From Pseudomonas sp. S04 (lineage in GTDB: Bacteria; Pseudomonadota; Gammaproteobacteria; Pseudomonadales; Pseudomonadaceae), in the NCBI RefSeq assembly GCF_009834545.1, contig NZ_CP019427.1, positions 4,098,001 through 4,162,000 of the forward strand: 64,000 bases of DNA. The letters are read 5' to 3'. Below, piece after piece: positions 41,961 through 52,100 of the stretch. The notes beneath the pieces are model-generated. The model saw nothing but the letters and a program-made list of their open reading frames with translations, had not been told where the DNA came from and made no database searches. Every line of letters starts with the position of its first letter. Position 1 is the stretch's first letter. Position numbers and translations under genes: made by a program.

Positions 41961-42542
41961 ATGTCGACATTAGATGAAGAAGATCGCCGCGAATACTACC
42001 GTATCGAGGACAGGATCGCACTGGAAATTCAGACCCTGACAGGCCCTGCCGCCACGGCGGAGGAAGTGTTGCAGGATGCTTCGCCACTGTTCAATCTGCT
42101 CAGTGAACTGCACCTGAGTGAATTCGAATCCCAGCACCTGCTGCGCCAGATCAGCGAGCGCGATCGCAATACCGCGGCCTACCTGAAAGTACTCAACAAA
42201 CGTATCGACCTGCTCAGCCAGGTAGTCGCGTTGACGGTGCTCGGCCAGATCGGCGAACCGCAACCGGTGATCCTTTCCGAAGGCGGCATCGACTTCCAGC
42301 ATGCCACCCCGCTCGCTCCCGGCAGCCACCTATCGATCAAACTGGTGCTGATGCCCCAGGCCCTGGGCCTGCTGGTCCGCGCCCGAGTCACTCATTGCGA
42401 TGCCAAGGACGGCGGTTTTGACGTCGGCACCGAATTCCAGCACTTGAGCGATGCCCAGCGCCAACTGCTGGCACGCTATATCCTGCAAAGACAGGCCCAA
42501 GAACGCCGCCTGGCGCGCGAAATCACCGAATCCGGCAACTAA
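41961..42542 (+). CDS. PilZ-domain protein
   Basis: This is a 193-residue protein with the PilZ layout. The N-terminal RREYYRIEDRIALE holds the Arg-x-x-x-Arg c-di-GMP motif, and the later LSEGGIDFQHATPLAPGSHLSIKLVLM carries the S-x-x-G motif and the beta barrel. The middle 60 residues are a helical insert (LHLSEFESQHLLRQIS). It probably binds c-di-GMP and acts as a receptor in motility or surface traits. The start is ATG 41961. It forms a likely operon with the phosphodiesterase gene 13 nt downstream, and is divergent from lolC. Confidence 0.83.
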   Translation: MSTLDEEDRREYYRIEDRIALEIQTLTGPAATAEEVLQDASPLFNLLSELHLSEFESQHLLRQISERDRNTAAYLKVLNKRIDLLSQVVALTVLGQIGEPQPVILSEGGIDFQHATPLAPGSHLSIKLVLMPQALGLLVRARVTHCDAKDGGFDVGTEFQHLSDAQRQLLARYILQRQAQERRLAREITESGN

Positions 42543-42555
42543 TTAAGGAACCACC

Positions 42556-43278
42556 GTGACCCTCATCTACGGCCACCGCGGCGCTAAAGGCGAAGCACCG
42601 GAAAACACCCTGAGCAGCTTCCAGCAATGCCTCAAGCATGGCGTGCGTCGCTGCGAACTGGACCTGCACCTGTCCATGGACAACGAGTTGATGGTGATCC
42701 ATGACTCGACGCTCAAGCGCACCACCGACCGCCGCGGCAAGGTCGTCGAGCACAAGGCGGCGGACCTGGTGACCTACGACGCACGCAAGGGCGGACCGGG
42801 CTGGATCAAGCCCTGCCCGATCCCGACCCTGGAGCAACTGTTCGAACAGTGCGACTTCGACCACTGGCAACTGGAAGTCAAAAGCGCTTCACGCACCCGC
42901 GCCGCCACCACCGTGCTGGCGATTCGCGAAATGGCCCAGCGTTTTGGCATGCTGGACAAAGTCACCATCACCTCAAGCTCGCGGGAAGTGCTCAAGGCGG
43001 CCCTGGACCTGGTGCCGGATGTATCCCGGGGGCTAGTGGCCGAATACGCCTGGCTCGACCCGCTGAAGGTCGCGCAAAGCTATGGCTGTGAGATTCTGGC
43101 GCTGAACTGGACCCTGTGTACGCCGGAACGCCTGGAGAAGGCGCAGCGTCAGGGCTTGCATGTGTCGGTGTGGACCGTCAACGAGCCCGCGCTGATGCGC
43201 AGGCTCGCTGATTTCGGCGTTGACAGCCTGATTACAGACTTTCCCGGTTTGGCCACTGCCACCCTCGAGAATTGCTGA
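42556..43278 (+). CDS. Glycerophosphodiester phosphodiesterase
   Basis: This 240-residue protein splits glycerophosphodiesters to glycerol 3-phosphate and alcohol. It has the GDPD start YGHRGAKGEAPENTL with catalytic His and Glu, CELDLHLSMDNELMVIHD with the metal ligands, then KTVSLELKS-like QLEVKSA, and the end VSVWTVNEPALMRRLADFGVDSLITDFP. No signal peptide, so it is cytoplasmic, of the UgpQ type. Start GTG 42556, with AAGGAACC upstream. It is the second gene after the PilZ protein. Confidence 0.93.
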   Translation: MTLIYGHRGAKGEAPENTLSSFQQCLKHGVRRCELDLHLSMDNELMVIHDSTLKRTTDRRGKVVEHKAADLVTYDARKGGPGWIKPCPIPTLEQLFEQCDFDHWQLEVKSASRTRAATTVLAIREMAQRFGMLDKVTITSSSREVLKAALDLVPDVSRGLVAEYAWLDPLKVAQSYGCEILALNWTLCTPERLEKAQRQGLHVSVWTVNEPALMRRLADFGVDSLITDFPGLATATLENC

Positions 43279-43289
43279 AATCGGTCTCC

Positions 43290-43314
43290 CCGGCCGGCTC
43301 AGGCCACCGGCCGG
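43290..43314. terminator. GC-rich hairpin between GDPD gene and sthA
   Basis: Two CCGGCCGG arms pair around a 9-nt loop, between the convergent ends of the phosphodiesterase gene and sthA. On the plus strand an A-rich stretch follows 17 nt later rather than a T tract, so this is a moderate terminator. Confidence 0.6.
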
Positions 43315-43320
43315 AGCCGC

Positions 43321-44715
43321 TCAAAAAAGCCGGTTGAGGCCATCGTATGCAGCTACCCGATAGGCTTCGGCCATGGTCGGGTAGTTGAACGTGGTGTTGA
43401 CGAAGTACTTCAAGGTGTTCAATTCGCCCGGCTGGTTCATGATCGCCTGGCCGATGTGCACGATCTCCGACGCTTGATAACCGAAGCAATGCACGCCCAG
43501 CACTTGCAGGGTCTCGCGGTGGAACAGGATCTTCAGCATGCCTTGTGGCTCGCCGGCGATCTGCGCCCGCGCCATGCTCTTGAAGAACGCCTTGCCGACT
43601 TCGTAAGGCACCTTGGCCTGGGTCAGCTCCTGCTCGTTCTTGCCGATCGAGCTGATCTCCGGAATGGTGTAGATCCCGGTCGGTACGTCGTTGACGAAAC
43701 GCCAGCTGCCGTTGTCGACAATGCTGCCAGCGGCCGAACGACCCTGGTCATGGGCGGCACTGGCCAGGCTCGGCCAGCCGATCACATCGCCGGCGCCATA
43801 GATGTTCTGGACGCAGGTGCGGTAGTTCTCGTCGACTTCGATCTGGCCACGGCTGTTGACCTTGACCCCGATGTTTTCCAGACCCAACTGATCGGTGTTA
43901 CCGGTCCGGCCGTTGCACCAGAGCAAGGCATCGGCCTTGATCTTCTTGCCGGACTTGAGGTGCAGGATCACCCCGTTGTCCACGCCTTCAACGTGATCGT
44001 AATCTTCGTTGTGGCGCACGGTGATGTTGTTGTTGCTGAAGTGGTAGCTCAGGGCCTGGGAGATTTCCGAGTCGAGGAAGCTCAGCAACTGGCCACGGTT
44101 ATCCACCAGTTCCACCAGCACACCCAGGCCACTGAAGATCGAGGCGTACTCACAACCGATCACGCCGGCGCCGTAGACAATCAGTTTACGCGGGGTGTGA
44201 CCGAGGCTGAGGATGGTGTCGCTATCGTAGATACGCGGGTGGTGGAAATCGATATCGGCCGGGCGATACGGACGCGAGCCGGTGGCGATGATGATGTGCT
44301 TGGCCACCAGTTTTTCGACCACGCCGTTGGCGCAGACCACTTCGATGGTTTGCTCGTCAGCAAAGCTGCCGGTGCCGAAGAACACGTCAATCCGATTGCG
44401 CGCGTAGTAGCCGGTGCGCGAGGCAACCTGCTTGGAGATGACTTTCTCGGCGCTTTTCAGCACGTCCGGGAACGAGAACCAGCGCGGCTCACCAATGGCC
44501 CGGAACATCGGGTTGGTGTTGAACTGCATGATCTGCCGGACCGAGTGCCGCAACGCCTTGGACGGGATGGTGCCCAGGTGAGTGCAGTTGCCGCCGACCT
44601 GGCGACGACTATCAACCATCGCCACCTTGCGCCCTGCCTTGGCGGCATTCATTGCCGCGCCTTCTCCTGCCGGGCCGGAACCCAGCACCACCACGTCGTA
44701 GTTGTAGACAGCCAT
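43321..44715 (-). CDS. sthA: Soluble pyridine nucleotide transhydrogenase
   Basis: SthA moves hydride between NADPH and NAD+ and balances the two pools. The 464-residue flavoprotein has FAD site [13 protein letters not shown], the segment [15 protein letters not shown] where the second redox Cys of lipoamide dehydrogenases is replaced by Thr, and NAD(P) site [19 protein letters not shown], then [16 protein letters not shown]. The C-terminal dimerisation domain has [15 protein letters not shown]. Start ATG 44715. Length normal for the family. Confidence 0.97.
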   Translation of the reverse strand: MAVYNYDVVVLGSGPAGEGAAMNAAKAGRKVAMVDSRRQVGGNCTHLGTIPSKALRHSVRQIMQFNTNPMFRAIGEPRWFSFPDVLKSAEKVISKQVASRTGYYARNRIDVFFGTGSFADEQTIEVVCANGVVEKLVAKHIIIATGSRPYRPADIDFHHPRIYDSDTILSLGHTPRKLIVYGAGVIGCEYASIFSGLGVLVELVDNRGQLLSFLDSEISQALSYHFSNNNITVRHNEDYDHVEGVDNGVILHLKSGKKIKADALLWCNGRTGNTDQLGLENIGVKVNSRGQIEVDENYRTCVQNIYGAGDVIGWPSLASAAHDQGRSAAGSIVDNGSWRFVNDVPTGIYTIPEISSIGKNEQELTQAKVPYEVGKAFFKSMARAQIAGEPQGMLKILFHRETLQVLGVHCFGYQASEIVHIGQAIMNQPGELNTLKYFVNTTFNYPTMAEAYRVAAYDGLNRLF

Positions 44716-44925
44716 GCGTACTCCTCAGAACAGGCCGCGGCGCCCCGTTGGCACCTGCGGCTAAATCATGCCGGCCATGCGGCATGAAGGAACAATTTGG
44801 GGTCAGTCGAAAACCCAGGAACAGTCTATAGAAGCGTCAACGCCGCGCACATTAACCCTTGGTCGCGTCGTAGGCTAGTTTTGCCTGCACTACAACGCCA
44901 GCCGCGCTTGGGATCGGCGCCCGAT

Positions 44926-45951
44926 TCATTGGGGTTTTTCCCCGCTCAGGCGGATAAACGCCTGACTGCTACGTGTGACGAAACCGCGCTCGGTGCGCAT
45001 CACAAAAAAAGCCGCGATCGCGTGTTTTTCTGCGTATGCAAGGCCCTGCTCCGGCCCGAGGATCAACAACAGGGTCGACCAGCCATCGGCCATCAGCGCT
45101 TGCGGAGCAACCACCGTAACCGCTGCCAGGTCATGCAGCACTGGCGCCCCGCTGCGGGCGTCGAAGGTATGGGAATAGCGCCGCCCACCCTGCTCGAAAT
45201 AGTTGCGGTAGTCACCCGAGGTCGAGACCCCATAGCCATCCAGCGCCAGTATCCGTTCCACCACCTGCTGGTCGTCACGGGGTTCTTCCAGGGCTATCTT
45301 CCAGGGGTTGCCGTCGAGCTTTATGCCGGCGGCCTTGAGCTCACCAGTGACTTCGACGAGATAGTTGCTGATGCCCAGGCTGCCCAACGCGGCGGCTATC
45401 CGGTCGACGGTGTAGCCGGCAGCAATACTGTCGAAGTCGACCTCCACCGCGGCGTCCTTGCACAGTTGCCCTGCGTCGATCCGCAAGTGCTGGTAGCCGA
45501 CCCGCTGCCGCACCTGCGCCAGCGCTTGCTCACTGGGGACCTGCACGGTGCGCGCCTGCGGGCCGAAGCCCCAGAGGTTCATCAGCGGCCCAACCGTCAG
45601 GTCGTAGGCCCCCTCGCTGGCGCGGGAAAGCTGCTCTCCGACCTGGACCAGTTGCAGGACTGCCGCCGGCATCGGCTGACAGCTATTGGCCGGCAACGCG
45701 TTGAAGCGCTCGATGTCGGAGTCGCTGCGATAGGTCGACAGCTGTTGGTCGACCTCGGTCAATATCGCCTCGACCTGCTGGCGCACCTGCGCCGGCCCGG
45801 GCAGGCCCGCATGGCGAACGTACTGGATCGAATAACTGCTACCCATGGTCGGCCCGCCAAATTTTTCCTGGGAGTCGCCGCTGCCGCAGCCGGCCAGGGC
45901 CGCGATCAACAGCAGCAATCCGGCCGAGCCGCTCCATTGCCTACCCAACAT
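44926..45951 (-). CDS. apbE: FAD:protein FMN transferase (ApbE), lipoprotein
   Basis: ApbE attaches FMN to Thr of flavoproteins such as NqrB/NqrC. This 341-residue protein has a lipoprotein signal with lipobox LAGC near residue 27, GSSYSIQY, DLTVGPLMNLWGFGP, VDFDSIAAGYTVDRIA and the YSHTFDARSG and DGWSTLLLILGPEQGL segments. I chose ATG 45951 rather than the frame start 45972. In related Pseudomonas the gene stands beside the nqr operon and an nqrM-type gene; neither is within this window and the next gene is ampC. Its target here is unknown. Confidence 0.92.
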   Translation of the reverse strand: MLGRQWSGSAGLLLLIAALAGCGSGDSQEKFGGPTMGSSYSIQYVRHAGLPGPAQVRQQVEAILTEVDQQLSTYRSDSDIERFNALPANSCQPMPAAVLQLVQVGEQLSRASEGAYDLTVGPLMNLWGFGPQARTVQVPSEQALAQVRQRVGYQHLRIDAGQLCKDAAVEVDFDSIAAGYTVDRIAAALGSLGISNYLVEVTGELKAAGIKLDGNPWKIALEEPRDDQQVVERILALDGYGVSTSGDYRNYFEQGGRRYSHTFDARSGAPVLHDLAAVTVVAPQALMADGWSTLLLILGPEQGLAYAEKHAIAAFFVMRTERGFVTRSSQAFIRLSGEKPQ

Positions 45952-45980
45952 GTGCACAACTCCCGCAATCACACCCTACC

Positions 45981-46050
45981 TTGTAGGAGCGAGCTCGCTC
46001 GCGATGGCATTCGACGCTGAGGGCATCGCGGGCAAGCCTTGCCCCTACAG
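45981..46050. repeat. REP/REPIN element between apbE and ampC
   Basis: TGTAGGAGCGAGCTCGCTCGCGATGG faces GGCATCGCGGGCAAGCCTTGCCCCTACA, a doublet of inverted REP sequences separated by about 20 bp. It lies in the short gap between apbE and ampC, at the place where the nqr genes are absent. Confidence 0.85.
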
Positions 46051-46074
46051 CAAAGGCGCCCTGCCGTATCTTCT

Positions 46075-47238
46075 TCAGCGCTCCAGCTCACTGAAGATCC
46101 GATACGCCAAGCGCACCCGCGCTTCATTGGGATAACTCTTGTTCGCCAGCACCACAATGCCCAGCTTCTTCTCGGGTACAAAGGCCACATAAGCCGAGAA
46201 CCCGCCCGTCGATCCCGTCTTGTTGATCCAGGCAGCTGCCTTGGGTGGCTGGGGCGGGTTGATTGCGCTAACGACGTGACTGTCGTAGATCATCTTGTCG
46301 CCATTACCCTCGATCAGCGTCTGGAGGGCTACGGGATAGTCGTACTGCTCCCAGATCAGGTCCTGGGTCATGGCGCCCACCTGGAAATAGCCCTTGTGGG
46401 TTTCCAGCAATGCAGTGCGCAAGTTTGCCGCGACCTTGGTTACGCCAAGGTTGGCTTCGACAAACCGCAGCAGATCGCCAGAAGAGGTTTTCACCCCATA
46501 GGCTTCATCACCCAGCACCCCGGAGTTCAAGCGGACTGGAGCGTCCTGCTTGTTGTAGCCCTGGGCGTAGAGCGCCTGCTTGCCCGGCGGTACGTTGATG
46601 TAGCTGTTGGTCATGCCCAGCCCGGGAAACAATTGACCCTCCAGCGCCTGGGCGTAAGGCACGTTCATGCTGATGGCGGTAATCATGCCCAACGCGCCAA
46701 TACTCGGATTGGCATAGGTGCGCTGGGCACCTGGCGCATAGGACGGCTGCCAGGTCTTGAAGTATTCCAGCAACTGTTGGTGGTCCTGCACCTGATCCGG
46801 CATCTGCAACGGGAAGCCGCCTGCGGTATGGGTCGCCAGGTTCAGCAGCGACACCTGGTCGAACGGGCTGCCGGCCAGTTGTGGCAGGTACTTGCCCGGG
46901 TGGTCGGCGAGCGAGAGCTGGCCATTGACCTGCGCGTAGGTCGCCAGGGTGGCGGTGAAGGTCTTGCTGATCGAACCGATCTCGAACAACGTGTCGCTGC
47001 CGACCTTGCGCTGCGTGTCCCTGGAGGCCACGCCAAAATTGTAGAAGCGCTGCTGGCCGCCTACGGACAGCCCAATAGCCAGCCCGGGAATGTTGTACTG
47101 CTGCATCAGCGTTTGTGCAGCCTCTTGCACCACACCGTCGATCGCCGGGCGCTCGGTACTCGCCACGGTGAGCGGCGCGAAAGAAGCGGCGCAAGCCAGT
47201 GCAAGCAAGGCGGTACAGGGCAGTCGGATCAGGCGCAT
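46075..47238 (-). CDS. ampC: Class C beta-lactamase AmpC
   Basis: This is a 387-residue serine beta-lactamase of class C. It has a signal peptide (MRLIRLPCTALLALACAASF, cleaved near LTVAS), the nucleophile in GSISKTF, the Tyr-Ala-Asn motif in TYANPSIG and KTG in INKTGSTGG, the three class C signatures in the right order. I chose ATG 47238, which opens the signal peptide; the longer frame reads through the gap terminator. No AmpR regulator gene is found next to it, so inducibility is unclear. In other Pseudomonas genomes ampC stands elsewhere; here it occupies the nqr position. Confidence 0.95.
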   Translation of the reverse strand: MRLIRLPCTALLALACAASFAPLTVASTERPAIDGVVQEAAQTLMQQYNIPGLAIGLSVGGQQRFYNFGVASRDTQRKVGSDTLFEIGSISKTFTATLATYAQVNGQLSLADHPGKYLPQLAGSPFDQVSLLNLATHTAGGFPLQMPDQVQDHQQLLEYFKTWQPSYAPGAQRTYANPSIGALGMITAISMNVPYAQALEGQLFPGLGMTNSYINVPPGKQALYAQGYNKQDAPVRLNSGVLGDEAYGVKTSSGDLLRFVEANLGVTKVAANLRTALLETHKGYFQVGAMTQDLIWEQYDYPVALQTLIEGNGDKMIYDSHVVSAINPPQPPKAAAWINKTGSTGGFSAYVAFVPEKKLGIVVLANKSYPNEARVRLAYRIFSELER

Positions 47239-47309
47239 CAAAGTCGTCCTCAGTATTCTGTCGGGGGCGGAAGTCGCCCAACCTAGCATTTTGCCTCTCA
47301 CGCACATAC

Positions 47310-47340
47310 AAAAACGCCCCGACACTGTCGGGGCGTTTTT
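47310..47340 (-). terminator. Intrinsic terminator after gap
   Basis: Arms AAAAACGCCCCGACA and TGTCGGGGCGTTTTT pair around a one-base loop. It stands between the gap stop (47356) and ampC start, and isolates ampC. Confidence 0.93.
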
Positions 47341-47355
47341 ATCTGCAGCTAAGGC

Positions 47356-48819
47356 TTAGCGCGGGAATGCTGGCGGGTTGACCCCGGCCATGTCTTCCAT
47401 CACGCGAACTACCTGGCAGCTGTAACCGAATTCGTTGTCGTACCAAACGTACAGCACAACGCGGTTGTCTTGGGTGATGGTGGCTTCAGCGTCGACCACA
47501 CCGGCGTGGCGCGAGCCAACGAAGTCAGTGGACACCACTTCCTGCGAGTTGACGTAGTCGATTTGCTTGTGCAGATCGGAGTGCAGCGCCATGTAGCGCA
47601 GGTACTCGTTCATCTCTTCACGGGTAGCGGCTTTCTCAAGGTTCAGGTTGAGAATGGCCATCGACACGTTTGGCGTCGGTACACGGATCGCGTTGCCGGT
47701 CAGCTTGCCAGCCAGCTCAGGCAGGGCCTTGGCAGCGGCGGTAGCAGCACCGGTCTCGGTGATAACCATGTTCAACGCAGCGCTACGACCACGGCGATCG
47801 CCTTTGTGGAAGTTGTCGATCAGGTTCTGGTCGTTGGTGTACGAGTGAACGGTTTCAACGTGACCGTTGATGATGCCGAACTTGTCGTTCACTGCCTTGA
47901 GCACCGGCACGATGGCGTTGGTGGTGCAGGAAGCGGCGGACACGATCTTGTCGTCAGCGGTGATTTCACCGTGGTTGATGCCGTGAACGATGTTCTTCAG
48001 CTTGCCTTTGCCCGGCGCGGTCAGGACCACGCGGTCGATACCCGGGCACGCCAAGTGCTGACCCAGGCCATCGGCGTCACGCCATACACCGGTGTTGTCC
48101 ACCAGCAGCGCGTCTTTGATGCCGTACTGGGTGTAGTCCACCTCAGTTGGGTTCTTGGCGTAGATAACCTGGATCAGGTTACCGTTGGCGGTGATGGTGT
48201 TGTTTTCTTCGTCGATGGTAATGGTGCCGTTGAACGAACCATGGACCGAATCGCGACGCAGCAGGCTGGCGCGTTTCACCAGATCGTTTTCGGCGCCTTT
48301 GCGCACCACGATGGCGCGCAGACGCAGGCCGTCGCCACCACCGGTTTTTTCGATCAGGATGCGGGCCAGCAGACGGCCGATGCGACCGAAGCCGTACAGG
48401 ACAACGTCGGTGCCTTTGCGGGCCGAAGCGTTTTGCTGGCCAACCACGTCAGCCATTTCTTCACGTACGAACTGCTCGGCGCTGCGGCCATTGCCTTCGT
48501 TGCGGAATTTGAACGCCAACTTGCCCAGGTCTACCGAAGCCGCGCCGAGCTTGAGCTCGCTCATGGCTTTAAGCAGTGGGAATGTTTCGTGGACGGAGAG
48601 TTCGCTGTCGTCGGAAGAACGGTGGCGAGCAAAGCGGTGAGCTTTGAGAATCGCGATGACAGACTGGTTGATCAGACTGCGGCCATAGATCGAGCTCACC
48701 ACGTTGTTATTGCGGTAGAGCTGGCCGATCAGCGGAATCATCGCTTCTGCGAGTGCTTCACGGTCGATCCATTCACCAAGACACTGGTCGGGCTTCTGAG
48801 TCACGGTAACCTTCCACAT
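47356..48819 (-). CDS. gap: Glyceraldehyde-3-phosphate dehydrogenase (long type)
   Basis: The 487-residue protein has an extra N-terminal domain of about 125 residues, starting MWKVTVTQKPDQCLGEWI, before a normal GAPDH body with NAD motif YGFGRIGRLLARIL, KAENDLVKRAS, the catalytic Cys in SAASCTTNAIVPVL and His in VHSYTNDQNLID, and ends EFGYSCQVVRVMEDMA. Such long GAPDHs occur in Pseudomonas and oxidise or reduce G3P in gluconeogenic/glycolytic flow. ATG 48819 has family length; the frame opens earlier. It is divergent from mfd. Confidence 0.95.
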   Translation of the reverse strand: MWKVTVTQKPDQCLGEWIDREALAEAMIPLIGQLYRNNNVVSSIYGRSLINQSVIAILKAHRFARHRSSDDSELSVHETFPLLKAMSELKLGAASVDLGKLAFKFRNEGNGRSAEQFVREEMADVVGQQNASARKGTDVVLYGFGRIGRLLARILIEKTGGGDGLRLRAIVVRKGAENDLVKRASLLRRDSVHGSFNGTITIDEENNTITANGNLIQVIYAKNPTEVDYTQYGIKDALLVDNTGVWRDADGLGQHLACPGIDRVVLTAPGKGKLKNIVHGINHGEITADDKIVSAASCTTNAIVPVLKAVNDKFGIINGHVETVHSYTNDQNLIDNFHKGDRRGRSAALNMVITETGAATAAAKALPELAGKLTGNAIRVPTPNVSMAILNLNLEKAATREEMNEYLRYMALHSDLHKQIDYVNSQEVVSTDFVGSRHAGVVDAEATITQDNRVVLYVWYDNEFGYSCQVVRVMEDMAGVNPPAFPR

Positions 48820-49172
48820 GTAGGGGCAGAAAAAAGGGGCTACATTATGCCGCCGACTCCCTCCCGTAGCAATGCGCGCTTGTCGTGCAGACAGTAACAA
48901 TTTCCCCCTGAAAAAACATCGACCCCGCTGAAGCCCAGTAAAACCGTGGCCTGCAGCACACCCCATTTTTCATAGACAGCGCTGTCTTGTCTGTAACCCT
49001 CCGTAACACTCGCTACTTTTGTCACTACATAATCACTAAAAAAGCGCTGGATTTTGTGATTACCACTACATTTCGCCCAACCTGCGTAATAGACACAGTC
49101 TGCAACTGACAGGCGGCACCCGGGACCGTTACAATTACCGACTTTGTCGCAACGCTTGGAGCTCAACCTTCC
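48820..49172. promoter_or_regulatory. Divergent promoter region of gap and mfd
   Basis: 353 bases, with AT-rich middle (about 48940-49070) and no coding frame of value. It must hold the promoters of both genes. I find no confident -35/-10 pair by eye. Confidence 0.5.
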
Positions 49173-52100
49173 GTGCCCGTTCTGCGTCTACCGCTTCTCC
49201 CTGCCGCGGCAGGTAAACAGCACTGGGGCAACCTGCCCGGTGCCGCCCTGAGCCTGGCCATTGCCGAGGCCGCCAGCGCTGCCAAGCGCTTTACCCTGCT
49301 ACTGACCGCCGACAGCCAAAGCGCTGAGAGGCTGGAACAGGAGCTGAGTTTCTTCGCCCCGGATTTGCCGGTGCTGCATTTCCCTGACTGGGAAACCCTG
49401 CCCTACGATCTGTTTTCCCCGCACCAGGACATCATTTCCCAGCGCATCGCCAGCCTCTATCGCCTGCCCGAGCTGAGCCATGGCGTGCTGGTGGTGCCGA
49501 TCACCACCGCCCTGCATCGCCTGGCGCCGACCAAGTTCCTGCTGGGCAGCAGCCTGGTGCTGGATATCGGCCAGAAGCTCGACGTCGAGCAAATGCGCAC
49601 CCGCCTGGAAGCCACCGGCTACCGCTACGTCGACACAGTGTACGAACATGGCGAATTCACTGTGCGCGGCTCGCTCATCGACCTGTTCCCGATGGGCAGC
49701 AAACTGCCCTATCGCATCGATCTGTTCGATGACGAAATCGAGACCCTGCGCACCTTCGATCCGGAAAACCAGCGCTCCATCGACAAGGTCGAATCGGTCA
49801 AGCTGCTGCCGGCCCGCGAGTTTCCGCTGCAGAAAGATGCAGTCACGCGCTTCAAGGCCCGCTTTCGTGAACGCTTCGATGTCGACTTCCGGCGCTGCCC
49901 GATCTTCCAGGACCTGAGCAGCGGGATCACCCCGGCCGGTATCGAGTACTACCTGCCGCTGTTCTTCGACGAAACCTCGACCCTGTTCGACTACCTGCCG
50001 CAGGACACCCAGGTGTTCTCCCTGCCGGGCATCGAACAGGCTGCGGAGAATTTCTGGAACGACGTGCGCAATCGCTACGAAGAGCGCCGCGTCGATCCTG
50101 CGCGACCTTTATTGCCGCCTGCCGAACTGTTCCTGCCGGTGGAAGACTGTTTTGCCCGCCTGAAAAACTGGCCGCGCGTGGTGGCCAGCCAACAGGATGT
50201 CGAAACCGGGGTCGGCCGCGAGCGCTTCCCGGCCCAGGCGCTGCCTAACCTGGCGATCGAAGCCAAAGCCAACCAGCCACTGGAAGCCCTGGCCGGCTTC
50301 CTCGACCAGTTCCCCGGCCGCGTGCTGTTCACCGCTGAATCGGCGGGGCGCCGCGAGGTGCTGCTGGAGTTGCTGGAACGCCTGAAGCTGCGGCCGAAAA
50401 CCGTCGACAGTTGGCCGGACTTCGTCGCTGGCAAAGAACGCTTGGCGATCACCATCGCCCCACTCGACGAAGGCCTGTTACTGGACGACCCGGCCCTGGC
50501 CCTGATTGCCGAAAGCCCGCTGTTCGGTCAGCGCGTGATGCAGCGTCGGCGCCGGGAGAAACGCGCCGACGGCAACAACGACGCGGTGATCAAGAACCTC
50601 ACCGAGCTGCGTGAAGGCGCGCCGGTGGTGCACATCGACCACGGGGTCGGCCGCTACCTGGGCCTGGCAACCCTGGAGATCGAAAACCAGGCCGCCGAAT
50701 TCCTTACCCTTGAATACGCCGAGGGCGCCAAGTTGTATGTGCCGGTGGCCAACCTGCACCTGATCGCCCGCTACACCGGCAGCGACGACGCCCTGGCCCC
50801 GTTGCATCGCCTGGGCTCCGAAACCTGGCAGAAAGCCAAGCGCAAAGCCGCCGAACAGGTGCGCGACGTCGCCGCCGAGCTGCTCGACATCTATGCCCGT
50901 CGCGCCGCCCGCGAAGGTTATGCGTTCGCCGACCCGAAAGCCGACTACGCAACCTTCAGCGCCGGCTTCCCGTTCGAAGAAACCCCGGACCAGCAAACCA
51001 CCATCGACGCCGTGCGCGCCGACATGCTCGCCCCCAAGCCGATGGATCGCCTGGTCTGCGGCGATGTCGGCTTCGGCAAGACCGAAGTGGCGATGCGCGC
51101 AGCCTTCATCGCCGTGCACGGTGGTCGCCAGGTGGCGATCCTGGTGCCGACCACCCTCCTCGCCCAGCAGCACTACAACAGCTTTCGCGATCGCTTCGCC
51201 GACTGGCCGGTGACCGTTGAGGTGATGAGCCGCTTCAAGTCGACCAAGGAGGTCAATGCCGCAGTGGCCGACCTGGCCGAGGGCAAGATCGACATCGTCA
51301 TCGGCACCCACAAGCTGCTGCAGGACGACGTCAAGATCAAAAACCTCGGGCTGGTGATCATCGACGAAGAGCACCGCTTTGGCGTACGACAGAAAGAACA
51401 ACTCAAGGCCCTGCGCAGCGAAGTCGACATCCTGACCCTGACCGCCACGCCGATTCCACGCACGCTGAACATGGCAGTGTCGGGCATGCGCGACCTGTCG
51501 ATCATCGCCACGCCACCGGCGCGACGCCTGTCGGTACGCACCTTCGTCATGGAGCAGAACAAGAGCACGGTCAAAGAAGCCTTGCTCCGCGAGCTGCTGC
51601 GCGGCGGCCAGGTCTACTACCTGCACAACGATGTGAAGACCATCGAGAAATGCGCCGCCGACCTCGCCGAACTGGTGCCGGAAGCACGGATCGGCATCGG
51701 CCACGGGCAGATGCGTGAACGCGAACTCGAACAGGTGATGAGCGACTTCTACCACAAGCGCTTCAACGTGCTGATTGCCTCGACCATCATCGAGACCGGC
51801 ATCGACGTGCCGAGCGCCAACACCATCATCATCGAGCGGGCCGACAAGTTCGGCCTGGCGCAACTGCACCAATTGCGCGGCCGCGTCGGACGTAGTCACC
51901 ACCAGGCTTACGCCTACCTGCTGACACCGCCGCGCCAGCAAATCACCACGGACGCGGAAAAACGCCTGGAAGCCATCGCCAATACCCAGGACCTCGGCGC
52001 CGGTTTTGTGCTGGCCACCAACGACCTGGAAATCCGTGGCGCCGGCGAACTGCTGGGCGACGGCCAGAGCGGGCAGATCCAGGCCGTCGGCTTCACCCTG

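Noticed and set aside
43456..44787. 443-residue plus-strand frame opposite sthA
   Set aside because: Antisense frame to a full-length, well recognised enzyme.
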